Assembly (NCBI GenBank): GCA_011109175.1
Contig: RDEW01000039.1
Location: forward strand, 279,681 to 343,680
DNA: 64,000 bases
Reading direction: 5' to 3'
DNA from: Dicyema japonicum
Lineage: Eukaryota > Dicyemida > Rhombozoa > Dicyemidae
The number at the start of each line of letters is the position of its first letter. Within the stretch, counting starts at the first letter, position 1. Of the stretch, positions 34,701 to 47,975 are shown one piece after another. The notes under the pieces are model-generated. The model saw only the letters and a list, made by a program, of their open reading frames with translations. It ran no database searches and was not told where the DNA came from. Position numbers and translations under genes: made by a program.

Positions 34701-36835
34701 AGAAACTGAAGGACCGTTTAAGCGAGGACGAAAACAAGCTGTTAGAACCGATTTACAGGATTGTAGAGAATCGGATCAGTGGTTTCAGGAGGAGATCAAA
34801 GACCCAGGAAACGTATATAAAGCTGAGAGAAACGTCCTGAAAAATTTTTAAAAAGGAGGAAAGCTCCAAGTGTGGAGTTCAAGCCTTGTGGTAAGACTCA
34901 GATGTAACACCTTCCAGAAAACTCTGTTGATAAATCGTTATTATGAGCCACGTTGGGAACGTTCCTAACAGATACAACAGGGAATTGAGAAAGTCGCGGC
35001 TTAATTCAGTCGTAAATTGATTGAAAGTTGGGAAATAAGTTTTGAATGTTGTATATTGGTGGAATAATTTCATAAGTAAATTCAAGATATCTCCAACCTC
35101 TTTAAACACAGACCACCTGTCAACTCTACATGTCCTCACATGGAAACAACCGTGGATTTGTTCTTGTTGTAAAATATCTTAGCAAATCTACCCATTAGCA
35201 CAACTATCCAGTGACTTTATGGTAGAGGGAAACATTGGAGGACACGCACAAAAATATTAATTACGGAAATAAGGATCCCCTAAATAGTTTCCTCATTGAA
35301 CCGTTTTATTATTAAGTCATAATAAATGTCTCTTAATAAATAATTCAGGAGGATTGAACCTCATAACAAATCCACAAACCCTTCTGTGGAACTCATCATT
35401 ATGTTTTCGTCTCCCTCTGTGGTCATACAACATCGGCACTATCCAACTCCACTATTCACTCTCACAATACACCCTCAATTCATTCCACAATATTTCCTTC
35501 GGGCACATGTTTGAACATCTATAATAACCAACAGCCCCAACCTTATGGAGCTCTTCCAACGAAATGTTTCTCGTCTCCCTAGAAGCAAGACTAACTTTCA
35601 TTATCCTCCGGTACTTTTCCCTCACTGTCTCTGCAGACTCTGTTTTGAATTGTTTCCATATTATTGCCAACAGTGAGTAAATTCCTCTTGTATCCCTCAA
35701 CCTGTGAGTCGACGATGAAGTCTCTAAGAGCCTGTGACCTCTTCGAGAGGTCAGAAATGCCGAAAATGTGGGAGATCCTAAAACTCTGTCATTTCAAGAA
35801 AGGCTTACATGTAAATCACTCAAGGGGACAAGGTCGTTGACCTGCTCATGGACGGACGCTGAAGGACAGCACTCCTTCAGATAGCGAATAAAATGGGAGA
35901 CGGCGGGTAGACGATGAAAAATCTTGTCATTCAAAAGTTTTTGTGCAGATAAGCCAAAAGGGAGATAATCTCGTCCCCAAGTACCTCACAATCAGAGAAT
36001 TTAGAGTGCATATGCAGGTTGAGAACTTCCATAAAATGACAGCTTTCGGTTTACTTGAAATCCCTGTAAAAAATGACTACCCACTCCTCGGATTTTAGAA
36101 TATCAACATTTTGGTTGACCATATCCCATTATTTGTCTTGCTTGTGGAGATCTGGTCGAAGTTGTTTGTCAGGGAGATGCCGTCTTCCCTGTATTTCTGT
36201 TTAGTGATTACGTCCCGTTGAATTTAATTTTGATGAGTCCCAAAAATCAACACCATCAGGATAAAAATTAATTATATTTAAGTATTTATTCTTTTAAATA
36301 AGTATTTTATTTTTTAAATAAATTTTATTGCTTTACTTTTCTAAAATTAATTTATCTTGGGAACATCGTGATCAAAGACAAGAGTAACTAACTATTGGGT
36401 GATCCCATGAACTATAACCGCCCATTTTTTTCAGGTAACCTATGTTTTATATTTCTACGAATAAACTCAATTGGTATAAAGGTTACTCTAGTTTTGGTTT
36501 ACCATAGTTCACTTAATGTCTTCATCTTATCAAAAAATAGATTTAAATCTGTTCCTCTTCTTTATTCTCTAAAGGTACATCGGATTGGCAACTTTTGAAA
36601 AATAAGGAAGCTATGTATAACAAAAATTTCCGAACTAACAACGCTTTCTCATAAAACACTCAGTGGATATAGCTTTTTCCAAGAGACGAAACTTAACCCA
36701 CAGCGACCAACCCCCAACTTTCCGGGATACTCCGTTTTCAGACGAGACAGAAGTAATGGAAAGGGAGGAGGCCTTATTACTCTAATCAGGAAGCATATAA
36801 TGGCCAGAAAATATCTGGACGACATCCGGACCCCT
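34701..36835. other. No gene recognised
   Basis: A minus frame at 35452-35700 (EKYRRIMKVSLASRETRNIS, then WNELRVYCESE) looks protein-like but was not identified; it may be LINE-derived. No CACGTG occurs between 33.53 and 38.90 kb. Confidence 0.4.
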
Positions 36836-36839
36836 CCCA

Positions 36840-37245
36840 CCAAGACGACACATTGGAACAGCTAACTCTGAGAATATGCCTACCATCTCTTCGATTAACA
36901 GTTGTCAATATGATGAATACGTCGTATCGGGATCTGATTGCGACTGGATTAAAAGTCTGTTTCACATCCGTGCCGATGCGAAGACAAGATCGACTGTTTT
37001 GGAATACACCCTCTCTCCTGCAGGAAGAGTGCAGCAGATTTCCAGATATATGGCCTTGAACGAAGCGTGTAGGCGAGCTTGGACGCTTCCGGACACCCCT
37101 CCATGCTCGAACTGTCGGTCCTTTGCAGGCGGGACGGGAGAACGACCAGATGGAATGACAATCTTCCCTTTTGAATCCGCGAAACCTCTTGTCTGCGACG
37201 TTACCTGCACCGACATGTCGCCTCAAAAGATTATATTTTAATAAT
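36840..37245 (+). mobile_element. Family A LINE endonuclease fragment
   Basis: Shows LSPAGRVQQISRYMALNEACRR, ERPDGMTIFPFESAKPLVCD and VTCTDMS: the zinc-finger tail, RPD and D-x-T-C motifs. Frameshifts and base changes (WDATC to CDVTC) mark it as dead. Confidence 0.65.
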
Positions 37246-37814
37246 CTTCCTGCCTTTCTCCCTGACCAAATCTCTGATGAAGATTGCATTATGAAAACTA
37301 TTCCGTAAATGAAGTGATGTCCGCGACGGTAAAACGTGGACAAAAATGGAAGAGGGTAGACCTACTTCTTCACCTTTCTTTATAAGCGAAAGTCTGTATT
37401 GAAGTATTGGAAAATGGATTTGGTCGGCACAAGCAGATGTTCTCCCTTTGTTGCTTCCTTGGCTTAGTTATGACTGTTTTGTACTGGGCTTACAATGGTA
37501 AGCCTGGGGTTAATAATAATTGGCTCGCGGGTCAATGGCTTTTTTTATTTCCTCGTGGGCCGCAAATTGCCGACCCGTGATCTAAATTTTAAATTTTTTG
37601 GTTATATCTTTATTGTCAAAACAAAATAAAATAAACAAAAAGGTCATACATCGTCCGCCTGACTGTGTGGCTATTCCCTTTCAAGAGCGAGATTCACTCG
37701 AATTGACATCAGCGATCACGGAGATCTCATGTTCGTGCAGAAATCCATTACTAGACTACTCCAGCATTCCACCATCGCAGGTGTAAGGGAACCACATATT
37801 TCAACCAAAAGCTG

Positions 37815-37965
37815 AACAAACAAAAATCCTTTTGTAGGACCGCGTACTTTTTCCCGTTTTGACCTCTCTGCCTTCTCACCGACAGAAGAAGCTCAAGAGG
37901 CAGTCAGAAGTACGTAGTATGGGACAAATGTGTCAGTGCAGTTGACGTAATAGACTTGACGATTC
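37815..37965 (-). mobile_element. Small family A LINE fragment
   Basis: GTAGGACCGCGTACTTTTTC and GTTTTGACCTCTCTGCCTTC match the equivalent part of 53.88-54.08 kb and 60.6 kb. Confidence 0.5.
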
Positions 37966-38099
37966 CTTGTTTTAAAATAAGATGGTCATCCTAATGGTCA
38001 ATTCCCATCACGTCTGCAACTTAAATAAAACTTTAAAATATATGGACATGTTTTCTCAAAATTTAAATGGATTACAAAATTGGATGATAACAAAAAAAC

Positions 38100-38480
38100 T
38101 CTGAGACGTGCTCTGTGTAATATGGATGTATCCATTATGTCAAAGCAAACTCTTTAACTGGTTGGAATCAACTATCAAAGAAAATTTGTTTAAAAGAGGG
38201 GTTCCGCAAGGATCTGTCTCAAGTTCACATTTATTTAGTTGTGTGATGTGTGACATTCCAAAAGTGGAACAGTCAAATAAAAATGATATAAAGGTTTATT
38301 TTTATCTCGAATGATGTACTGTTTCCTGGATTGTCAACAACGTAGAAGTCTAATATTAGTATGAATACTGGGAGATCAAATCTATGAATCAGTCACAATA
38401 TTTGGAATATTGTGAATTCAAAGGGTTCCTTTAAAGATCATATCAAGAACAGAAGGAAAAAAACTACCGCAATGTTGAAA
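38100..38480 (+). mobile_element. Jockey-like LINE RT fragment
   Basis: LFKRGVPQGSVSSSHLFSCV and VMCDIP match the RGVPQGSVLSPxLFNxxxxDIP motif; SFKDHIKNRRKKTTAMLKLC downstream matches the thumb region. Stops separate them. Confidence 0.6.
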
Positions 38481-38869
38481 TTGTGTCTCTCTATAGCAGA
38501 CCCCATCAACTAGTACAAACTCGTTGGTTTCGTCCTGTTTATTTAGTTTCTAGTTAGCAACGAGTTTTTTTTCTGATATTAAAATATCTGTTTGTCTGCC
38601 GCCTTGTTTTTCTGTACAAATGAGAGTAAGATGCTTTGTCAAGTTTCGATGCTTAATGGCTCGTATTGTACAGTCTCAACCAGTAACCATTAACTTTCAG
38701 TCATATGGTTATACGTTAGATTGACATGAGACCAGTGGCTTCTCCAGTTGATCTCCGTTGTGATCATGAAACAAAGCAACCTCGATATGTCAGTGGTGAC
38801 CATTTTTTATGAATAAATTAATTTTATCAAAGAAATAAAATTAATATTAAAGTGAAAAATCTTATAGTC

Positions 38870-39095
38870 AACCAAGGAGACAACGGTTACACGAACTAAC
38901 TTATCACGTGATCCCAGCACGCACTAGCAGGGACCTTATCTTGGGTCGATGTTTTTCTCTCGACCCCACACAAGCACGTATCAATCGAATGACTGGACCT
39001 TTGCAGTCACGACGGCGCGTTCCATGGTTCATTCGTATCAAGGCTTCAAATAAAAAATTAATAAATAAATAAAATAAGGCTTCAAGTGGCAATTG
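38870..39095 (-). mobile_element. LINE C-terminus and 3' tail (AGIT family)
   Basis: The minus strand ends IRLIRACVGSREKHRPKIRS, LLVRAGIT-stop and a tail with TCACGTGATAAGTTAGTT. It links the coding end at 2.8 kb with the tail at 3.95 kb. Confidence 0.6.
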
Positions 39096-39204
39096 TGTCT
39101 GGAAAAATTATTAAGAATATTTAAAAATCATCTGAATTTAACAATATTTTTAATTGAGAAAGTAAATGTTTATAAAATAAATTAATTAAATAATAAAATA
39201 AAAT

Positions 39205-40492
39205 AATAAATGGACGACGCCACAATAGCTAGCCCATGGAGAATGTATATCAGAATATTTTATCAACCATTCCAGCTCTAAACGAATTGGGTTTAAGTGT
39301 CAATGCTATGAAATCGGAACTGATCAATATTTCCTGCTCATCTCCAAGCTTTTCTATTGCCTGCCAAGAATTCAGATCACTACTTCCAGGTTTCAGCATA
39401 TTCTACTTAAAACAAGGCACACTTCTTTGGCTGCCCTCTCGGAAGCGACGAGCTGGAAAACTGCCTTACCAGAAGGATATGAAGTTGAAGCCTTTACAAA
39501 GAGAGTATTATATTTGGATCCACATGTGTCTTTCTTCTTGCTCAAGAAATATATTTCCATGTCGAAGATGATCTACATTTTGAAATGTTCACCATGTTTT
39601 GAACACCGGAGAGCACTATTGTTGGCTGATGGGACTCTGAGACGATCGGCGGAGTCAATACTGATTGTCAAATTCGATGATTTGGGCTAGACAATGTGCA
39701 AACTACCTGCGAAAAATGGAGGCATTGGGTTAGATACCCCCTTGAGGCCGCCCTGCCTGCCTACTTTTCATCCCTTGCGAGCTGCAGTCGCTTGATCCAA
39801 GCAGTCCTACGTAACGCAACCGGACATACCTTGGACTCGGAGCTTGATAGAGTTAGCAAGTTGTGGGGAGAGTTGGGCTTGGAATTCCCGTCGAACTTTG
39901 CTTCCAGAAGAGTTGGACTCAATTGCATGTATGAGCACTCTGGAGGTCGCGAAGACAAGCGCCAACCAACACCGACTAGCAAGCATTAAGTCGGCCGCAC
40001 ATAGCGGAAATGGAGTCTGGCTCGAGGCCCTACCGTGTCCACATCTGGGGACCCTCCTTGACGAAAACAGCCTGAGGATCGGGGTGGCACTGCGCCTAGG
40101 ACTAGACTTATGCCAGAGACACAAATGCCGTAGCGGTGAGGACGTTGATAAGAAAGACTTACATCCACTCTTTTGCCGACTAAGCGCTGGTCGAGCCCCA
40201 CGCAGCCCTCTATGACATCATTTTTCGAGCCCCCAAGGCCGCGGGATTTGTGGCCCAATTGGAACCTTTGGGCTTAGGCAGAGGCGACGGGAAGAGACCG
40301 GATTGCATGACGCTATTCCCATACTCCCACGGAAACTCACTCGTCTGGACGCAAAGGTGTGTGGACACCTTTCAGGGGCCAGATCGCTGACGGCGACACA
40401 CTCTCCTGGAGACGCAGCGACCAGGCGGAGGCCAAGAAGATCCGTAAGGTTTTGAATTCCGAGATTACTAATTTGGCTACTGGCAATGACTG
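39205..40492 (+). mobile_element. Family A LINE, 3' half
   Basis: In order: MDDATIA (catalytic YLDDATIGG, degraded), IPALNELGLSVNAMKSELIN, LLKKYISMSKMIYILKCSPC, KNGGIGLDTPLEAALPAYFS, LRIGVALRLGLDLCQRHKC (finger; the usual CRCG reads CRSG) and, out of frame, a poor remnant of the endonuclease end. Frameshifts near 39230, 39430 and 40210. It is the most complete family A copy here. Confidence 0.75.
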
Positions 40493-41325
40493 AATGTCCG
40501 ATAATTTTTTGTTTGTTCTTCCACTATTACTTCTGCATAACTTGGAGGTATAAAAATACTGTAAGACTTTAAAAGAAATATTGAGAACGAGTTGGATATT
40601 ACAATGAGTGCCGGACCAAATCCAGAAAATTCATAATATAGACACTCTTGCTTGGGAACCAGCCCAGGTTATTCGATCCGACCATGATATCTTAAAAATC
40701 ATTTTTACCACATTTGGGGTAATGGAAATTTTGTGTCAAAAATCGAATCGGACTCAACCAGATGTTAAAAATCAATTTTGATAATTTAACTGAATTGACC
40801 AATGGTTAACCATAGTTTATCAAGAGTTAGTGTTGTCATTAGCATTACTTCTTTCTGCTAAGTGGATGGGTTCCACAATGACGAATCTTAAAGAACAACA
40901 AATAATTGTAGTGACTTTGTCGAGTCTAAAGTGGATTCTATTTTCTTACAGAGAATCGTGAAGTTCAAGACATTTCGAATGTTCAGAACTCGTGGTTTTC
41001 TGATTTAACCTGAGACTGTGAACTCGGAATAAAAACGTGGACTTTAAGCATCATAACTTTAAGCCCATGCTCTCAATGTGTGTAGGCATATCGAGGTAGT
41101 GTGGAGTCTTCATCGTCTACCATGCTATAAGTATGGTATTCGCCAAAACCAGAAAGTTAAGTGTAAAATATTCACTTTTTAGTTTTTTGAAAAAATAAAA
41201 TTGAAGAATGGGTACAGTATAAAATACTTAGTTTTTTAATAAATAAATTGTTTTATAATAATAATTAATTTAAATTATTTAAAATTATTTAGCACGCTTT
41301 TATTAACAATTGACTGATGGTTTAT
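40493..41325. other. No gene recognised
   Basis: Short frames only, no CACGTG, no repeat identified. Confidence 0.4.
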
Positions 41326-41900
41326 GTTGTTCGCTTGTTTCTGAAAATAATTAAGGAATTTAAAGAGTTTGACTTGTTCCCTTCAGAATTGGCAATATCC
41401 GAAAAGAGGCTCTATGAATGGCTTGCCAGTAGTTTTACGTCTGAAAACGATGTGCCTCTACGTATATTTATAATTGCTCATTTGTAGGAAACAAATTATA
41501 AATTACGATTTTTTGCAAACGACGAACTAGAGCTAAAACGATTAACTATTGAGGTATATTCTATCTTAAGTTTTAGTCTGAACACAACAAATCCCACATG
41601 GGCAGGAACAGACTTTTTAGTATTTTGAAAAAGCTGTACTACAATGTGACAAAGAACAAAGTTGGAGATATTGTAAAGTGGTCTCCATTTTGTGTGTCGA
41701 AGAGGCTTTAGGAAACAAAACTCCCGATAACTCCAATTGTGGCAAAATACCCGCGCGACAGATATATAGTCGATCTGATCGGTTTGCGACGTTATCTGAC
41801 AAAAACTTGGGTTATTCATGGGTATTTTTTCTCATTAATTTTCTGTAGCTCTTGACAGTTGTTGATTGTTTCAAAAAATTTAATAACTTATTGGTCTTTG
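41326..41900 (+). pseudogene. KRBA2-like integrase, copy 1
   Basis: Exons read LFPSELAISEKRLYEWLASS..., LRFFANDELELKRLTIE, a 23-nt intron, SEHNKSHMGRNRLFSILKKL (H-H part of the integrase zinc finger), SPFCVSKR, then TPIVAKYPRDRYIVDLIGLRRY (start of the integrase core). An upstream intron of about 36 nt near 41453-41488 restores the frame. A stop and frameshift near 41710 and beyond 41820 break the core. Family: retroelement-type integrases kept as single genes in animals (KRBA2/SCAND3-like). Confidence 0.65.
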
Positions 41901-41999
41901 GCAGTAAAAATTAAAGGATTAAATTTTATTAATCAAACAATAAGTAAAAGTAATTTTTTATATGCCCGTCTAACTTAACCTTCTCTTCTTGGGGCCAAC

Positions 42000-44740
42000 C
42001 CCTATTGACTTTATAGGCGTGTTCACGTCGCTGCACACCTTACATTCAGAGACTAACCTAGGTTGACATTCCCTGCCGTCTTCCTAATCAAAAGGCATCG
42101 ATACTCCATGCCTCTCCTCAGCTTGCATACTCTCCAAAGTCTTCCGTAACACTAGCGTCTGTATATAAGCTTTGAATCTCTCCTCCACTTTGAGAGTATC
42201 CAGGTGGCCTTTGAAGAATCTGGAGACAATTCCATCCCATGTGATGACAACTGGGTCTTATCATAAACGAAAATGTCGGGTTTGTTATTCGTTACAGCCA
42301 TATCCGCACTGATCGTCGTGTCTACACGAATCTCCACAGATTCATTTTAGCCAACAGATTGTACTCAATGGGTCTTCAGTTTCTTAGTTTTTCTTATTCC
42401 ATATTGACGGCAGAGATGTAGGTGTAACTGACCTCTCTTTATGCCTTTTATGCCGCTTGAGATATGAGCTATTCAGCATTCTCCCACACCTAGTTGCAAC
42501 TGATCGACGGTCTTCTTTGATAAGTTACAATGTCCGCACTTAGTTTCTCTGTTATCAAAAAACATGTTAAGTTCCTGACGTAGACACAGTCTCACCTCGG
42601 TTATAGGGGAGTGATTTCAATGCACTAGCCATCCAGAGGATTCAGCAATGTTCACTTCTATGTCTTTCAAACACGTGTGTGATTTCTTTGAATTAATGAC
42701 CCGTAGAATTCCCGCTCTTCTTAGGCAGTAATTTGCCTTATGTCACCATAAAATCAGAAAAGCATTCGTTCTGCTTTGTTACTGACAGACTCAAGGCCTC
42801 TTCCAAATTTATTTCTTGATAATAAAGTCTTTCTTTGTCTGCCGGTTGCAAGTGTATGTGACTATCCACAAGAATTCTGCGATGTTTTTATCAATCTGTC
42901 CAAATTCTGGAGGCTCGATATCGATCAATCCAATGTAATAGAGTGATAGTACATACTCGTTCATCCCCTTCAACAGGTTTACTGAGTTTAAATCCGTCTT
43001 TGTCAAATTTTTAATCCGCTTAGATGCTTCTTCATAGATTTTATCCATAGTTTCTTTTTTTGTATGGATAAGATATCGTATCCATACAATCCATCAAGGA
43101 AACGGGCTTTCTCGGACAAGGACTTCACGTTTGTTGTAGATTTGTCAAAGTTTCTCTCCAACCCAGCTGCATCAAAAAACGATTCAACTTCCTCCAACAT
43201 CATTTCCATAGAGTGACTATGGCGAGAAAACAACTTCATATCGTTTATACATAGTATGTGATTCGTCGAATAGGTTGGTTCCCCACTTCCAGTACTTCCC
43301 GTCGTTACATTCGGAGATTTTCCGTTCAGCATTTGACAGAGAGGGTCCATTAGAAAAGCAAAGATCTGAGGAGAGAGTCCCCCTGCAGAATTCCTGTTTT
43401 AAATTTTACTTCTAACGTTTTGTTTCCCAAATTCAGACAAATCTTCCATTTTGTGACAAGTTTCTGAATGAACCTGACAATCCAGAAGAAGACCAGAATT
43501 TTGTAATAACTGATCCAGAAAATGGTGGTCGACCGAGTCATAAGCTTTTTTGACGTCAATCCAAGTGGAATTCAAACTGTTTACATTTTGTTGATTTACG
43601 CACTTGTTGACGATAGCCTGTTCTTTCGCACCTTTGAAGTTAAGTTCTTGATAAAATAGTTATGGACTCCATCACTACCAGATGCCTCCAATTTGGAAGC
43701 ATCTTGATAGTCTCGGTGATTTCCTCATCAGTAAAGTCAGCGAAAGAGTTCTCTGATCCAGTCACTCTTTTGCTAATAAAGAAATTGCTCATCTTTCGCT
43801 CTTCCTTATTCCAAAATGGAAGACATTCCTCCCCACTGAACTTGATGACTGCCTTCTTATTATCTTATTTTATAAATCACCTTCTATTCAATTCGAAGCA
43901 CCAGTTGGCACTTTTAAAACTCTTTCTCGATTCGTAGACTCAAACTTCTCAACAATCTTTATTTGATCGCGAACATAAGAAGAAATCCTTTCGAGTTCTT
44001 CCCTCTTCGATTTTTTAAAGCCTATGAGCATAAGGTATTGCGTTTTCTTCGTCAAATTGATTTTCCTGTTCAATTCACTAGCCATTTGAATTTGCTAAAG
44101 TTTTTGCTAAGTTTAGGGAATTTCCTTTTCATTGATTCTTCCCAAATACTTTTAGTGTTTTTCTTCTTGGTAGGAGCCTCATAAGTACACTGCCCAGCAT
44201 TTATGATATCAGTGATATCGTTGATATCCAAGCTTGGCAAGGAATCAATATATTCCTTGATTGCTGCATTAATTCCACACAGAATCTCCTTTCTAAGTAT
44301 TTGTCTGAGAATTTTCCTAGTAGGAATACGAAGGTTCCTTACTGAGGTGAGTAATTTCGCAATTTAGCAACGAAACTTATCAAAACATTTTCCGAAATTT
44401 GAAACTTCTACCAACTGTTTTTCTTCCACTGATAAGCCACAAAGTGATTCACTGTACTTGGAGGAGAGCAAGCACTTGAAATTGCCAATGGACTTCAATG
44501 TCCCGAATCTCAAGTTAAAAGCTTCCATAATCAGAGGCTAGCCACCACAGAGAATACTCTTGAATCTGGATTTTGCAGACTCAACGACTTCCACAGCCCA
44601 TTGTTTCCGGTCCACAGTGTGAACTTTGTCAACTAGACATTGCAGAGAGAGAAGATGTTCTTTAAAGTCAGTATTGACAACTTCTTGCGTTTTTGGCAAG
44701 TCATCGACCACATTCTCTACGGTCCTTTTGTTTTTTCTTT
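42000..44740 (-). mobile_element. Restriction-endonuclease-type LINE, family B
   Basis: The minus strand encodes RT motifs KFKTGILQGDSL, HILCINDMKLFSRHSHSMEM (catalytic MDD reads IND), FFDAAGLERNFDKS, NEYVLSLYYIGLI and a C-terminal DMAVTNNKPDIFVYDKTQ (PD...D-type endonuclease), ending VSECGVC-DVNTLIKSIG. The upstream region to 44.74 kb holds the helical N-terminal part (MASELNRKINLTKKTQYL...). Many stops. The R2-like placement rests on the PD motif in place of an APE domain. Confidence 0.65.
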
Positions 44741-45019
44741 TAGTAATTTTCGTAGATGGGTTGAATGAAACATATTTTTTTCTTTGATTTTTTTACTTTA
44801 ATCTTGGAAAGTAAATAACGAGTTTGTAATAGTTACGGAGTCTGATATAGCGAGACACAATGTGTCTCCTGTCACATTCCATTACTGTTACGCTAGCCAT
44901 TACAACTACAATAAAATAAACGTTACATTACTTGACCTCCTTTTTTTAATTATAAAGCCAATTAATCAGAAATTTTATTATAATTAATAAAGAAAAGAGA
45001 GTTAACGAGATCTTCCATA

Positions 45020-45620
45020 CGACAGCGGAACGTATCTTTAACGTCCGGCTCGAGGATTACTCATGGAAGCAAGCCACGCTGACAGTGAGACTCGGGAGAC
45101 TTGGAATTCGGAACCCTGTGGACCTTTCACTCCCTTCATGCCTATCTTCACTAGTGGCTTGTAACTCTCATGTCAAGAGGATTCTACACTCTCTACCTGA
45201 ATTCTCTATTGACAAGGACGCCGGCCATGCTTGTAAGGCCTAGAGCCGCACTTATAAGCTTTCCCTGCCTTCCTCGTTCTCTCAGCGAGGCTCGGACGAT
45301 GCTATATGCTGGAATTCTTTCAAAGATTTGCTAGTGTCTTCTAGCCAACATCACCGTGCCTGTTTGTTGTCGGGGGCGTCTTCCGAGAGCAGTGCCTGTC
45401 ACAACGCCATTTCCAATGGAGTTCTGGGTTCTATCCTGGATGATGAATGCGTCCGTATTGGGATCTCATTGCGACTGGGATTAAAAGTCTGTGTTCCACA
45501 TCCGTGCCAATGCGGAGACAAGATCGACTGTTTTGGCATACACCCTCTCTCCTGCAGGAAGAGTGCAGGCAGATTTCCCAGACACATGGCCTTGAACGAA
45601 ATCGTTTTTATCTGTTTGAA
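45020..45620 (+). mobile_element. Family A LINE, middle C-terminal part
   Basis: LGRLGIRNPVDLSLPSCLSS, ILDDECVRIGISLRLGLKVC, CQCGDKIDCFGIHPLSCRKS and AGRFPRHMALNE. The C-C-H-C finger is intact; the copy stops before the RPD motif. Confidence 0.75.
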
Positions 45621-45989
45621 AAACAAATCCTTCTGCTTCATTGCAAATACAAGGCATTGTCTTAGAGTAAACTCCACTTGGAATACAACGACATTGTTCA
45701 TTTCCCGTTGGATTACCTTGAATTAAATTTTGAAGTTCCATTGTCTAATTGTATCCACTTAACATTACGTCCAGTTGAACTTACCATCAAAAAACCAATT
45801 ATCGTTCTTATAGTATCCAGCAAGGTACAATAATATATCTCTGTTTCCTAATAAAAGTTCATTAAGGTGTCTATTTATTTCAAGAGAATAATTTTCCCCT
45901 AAAAACTATTTATGGCTTAAAAAACTTTATTTTTTCACATTCCGATTTTGACTCATTATTACTGCCACGATGTAATTTGTAAATGAAGC

Positions 45990-46240
45990 ATATTCCATTT
46001 ATTACATTAGGAAAAATACGGTGGTGGAAATAATCTGGACAAAGACGAAAAACTAAAATGACGACTTGGAGCCAAATCCTATTGACTTTATAAGCGTGTT
46101 CACGTCGCTGCATACCCCACATTCAGAGACTACCCTAGGTTGACATTCCCTGCTGTCTTCCTCATCAACAGGTATCGATACTCCATGCCTCTCCTCATCT
46201 TGCATACTCTCCAAAGTCTTTCGTAACACTAGCGTGACTT
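45990..46240 (-). mobile_element. 3' end of family B LINE, second copy
   Basis: 46079-46235 is about 90% identical by eye to 42001-42160 and encodes the same C-terminus (VVSECGVCSDVNTLIKSIGF). Confidence 0.75.
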
Positions 46241-46619
46241 GAAAATGTTTTTATTGGCCAATTTTTGAAAGTCTTGAGGCATTTCCGTTCGACAGTGTGA
46301 ACAATGGAGACGCACAGGCTATGATGGCACGTTTGGTTGCGGGATCTGGGATCACCTAACTAGTTGACTTTACTTTTGTCTTTTTTCTCGGTGATCCCGT
46401 GGTTAATAAATAAATTTTTAATTATTTTTTAATTACACGTTTCCAATGCGTTCGTTGAATTGACTAAGGAACAACTTGAAAAATTGAGAAATTTCAAAAT
46501 AATGGAAAAATCATTAGACAGGAAACAACGATTTCGATTAAAAGAACTATCGAAAAAATTTGTTTTTTTTCACTGTTAGTTAGTTAATAGCACTCCCGCG
46601 TTGCCATAAGCACGTAAAA

Positions 46620-47095
46620 TGTCTAGGGTTTCGCTCGTGCCGTACACTCTACTATCCTCCTAGTCAGCCCTCTCCATCTATCTCTGTTCCTCGCGCGTTT
46701 ACGCTCAAGATCGTCTCCAGTTTTGAGTTGACCGCCAATTCGTGCGTAATCGTTATTCAGGCAGAGAGGAAGCGTACATCTTGGCCGACCCCGAAATCCA
46801 ATTCCGTGATTTGAATAGTATCTTCCATGATTGCAAGGAATCACTTCGTCCATTCTCAGAACATGTCCTAAAGGTCGCCAGTGTGAGGTAATTACTTCTC
46901 CGCTTATCGGTTTTCATTTACATAATTTGTAGAGAGTTTCGTTTTTGATAACCTGTGGCCATTTGATTCCCGCGATTTTTCTCGATTGATTTCTATGAAA
47001 TGTGTCCAGTCTGTCAAGGTCCGTTTTTGATGTTCCCCATGTTCCCGTTATAAATAGGACTTGTTGTATGAACGCGTTTTATAAGCGCATCCGAA
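46620..47095 (-). mobile_element. RTE-type LINE, C-terminal fragment
   Basis: VLFITGTWGTSKTDLDRLDT, WRPLGHVLRMDE, GFRGRPRCTLPLCLNNDYAR, QLKTGDDLERK and RDRWRGLTRRIV match the C-terminus of the 19.8-22.8 kb element. Little damage in the last 75 codons. Confidence 0.75.
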
Positions 47096-47098
47096 GAT

Positions 47099-47655
47099 TT
47101 GATGAGATTATCACTGAAGGATGATATAAAATTACGGTTTTTTGCAGTTGAGGATAAGGAACTGAAATTAACGATAATTGAGGTAGTGTATCTGCTTTAT
47201 TGGAGTCTGAGCATAATAAAAACCATTTTGGCAGAGATAGACTTAATAGTATGGCGGAATAGTTTCTACAACATAATGAGATGAGATATCCGCTTTGTTT
47301 TAAACAAATGTGTTTATTGGCAAGTATTGGTTATTTATTAGCCAGTCAAAAAATGATGGCAACAAAGCCACCTATTATTCCAATTATTGCCCGAGGTCCA
47401 AGAGACCGTTATATCGCAGATCTTATAGATCTAAGAAGATATTCAGAAGTAAATCGATCAATCTCGTGGGTAAACTTTAATAATTATTTATATGAAGGTT
47501 TTAGTCGTCGTTGACTCATTCACTAAGTTTGCTGTTGTGGAACTGGCAAAGAATAAAAGTGTATTGGAAATCTCATCTCTAATTCTTCAAACTGATAACA
47601 AAAAGGAGTTTCGAAATTTGAAATGGATTAGCTCTGTGAATTTTTTAAAATAGAA
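47099..47655 (+). pseudogene. KRBA2-like integrase, copy 2
   Basis: LKDDIKLRFFAVEDKELKLT, IIE, a 23-nt intron, SEHNKNHFGRDRLNSMAE, stop, then KPPIIPIIARGPRDRYIADL, IDLRRYSEVNRSISWV, an intron of about 28 nt, and VLVVVDSFTKFAVVELAKNK with LQTDNKKEF (second catalytic Asp region). One stop after SMAE makes it a pseudogene or misread. The first intron sits at the same codon boundary as in copy 1. Confidence 0.7.
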
Positions 47656-47809
47656 ATTTCGTTTTTTAGAAATTTCGACTGGAAAGGTCACATTAATTCA
47701 GTTTAGATAGCCACGTGTGACAAGTTACTGTTCTCATGGCGCGCCTTCATGCGGTTAGTATATGACTTTCAAGACTATATGAACAGAATCATACAATAGG
47801 GTTCGTGTT

Positions 47810-47975
47810 TTGTTACCTCGTGCTAGACGACCTCAAGGCGACAAAATTAACTCTCTTGTCCTGGTCCGTTTCTTTTGCCAGTCCTGACTGGTCCCAGGAC
47901 CTCTGCTTTTGATTGTAACTATTATGTCAGCAAGCTATTTTATTCACTTGAAGGAATTGGGGGTAAATAAATCAT
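47810..47975 (+). repeat. Dispersed repeat ending GGGGGTAAATAAAT
   Basis: Shares GTCCTGGTCCG, TTCACTTGAAGG and GGGGGTAAATAAAT in the same order with 51395-51565. Confidence 0.5.

Noticed and set aside
36786-37343. 185-codon minus ORF
   Set aside because: Antisense to a recognisable family A LINE fragment on the plus strand.
3970-38910. CACGTG enrichment as a by-product of one dispersed repeat
   Set aside because: Only two sites (3970 and 38905) share flanking sequence; the other flanks are unrelated.
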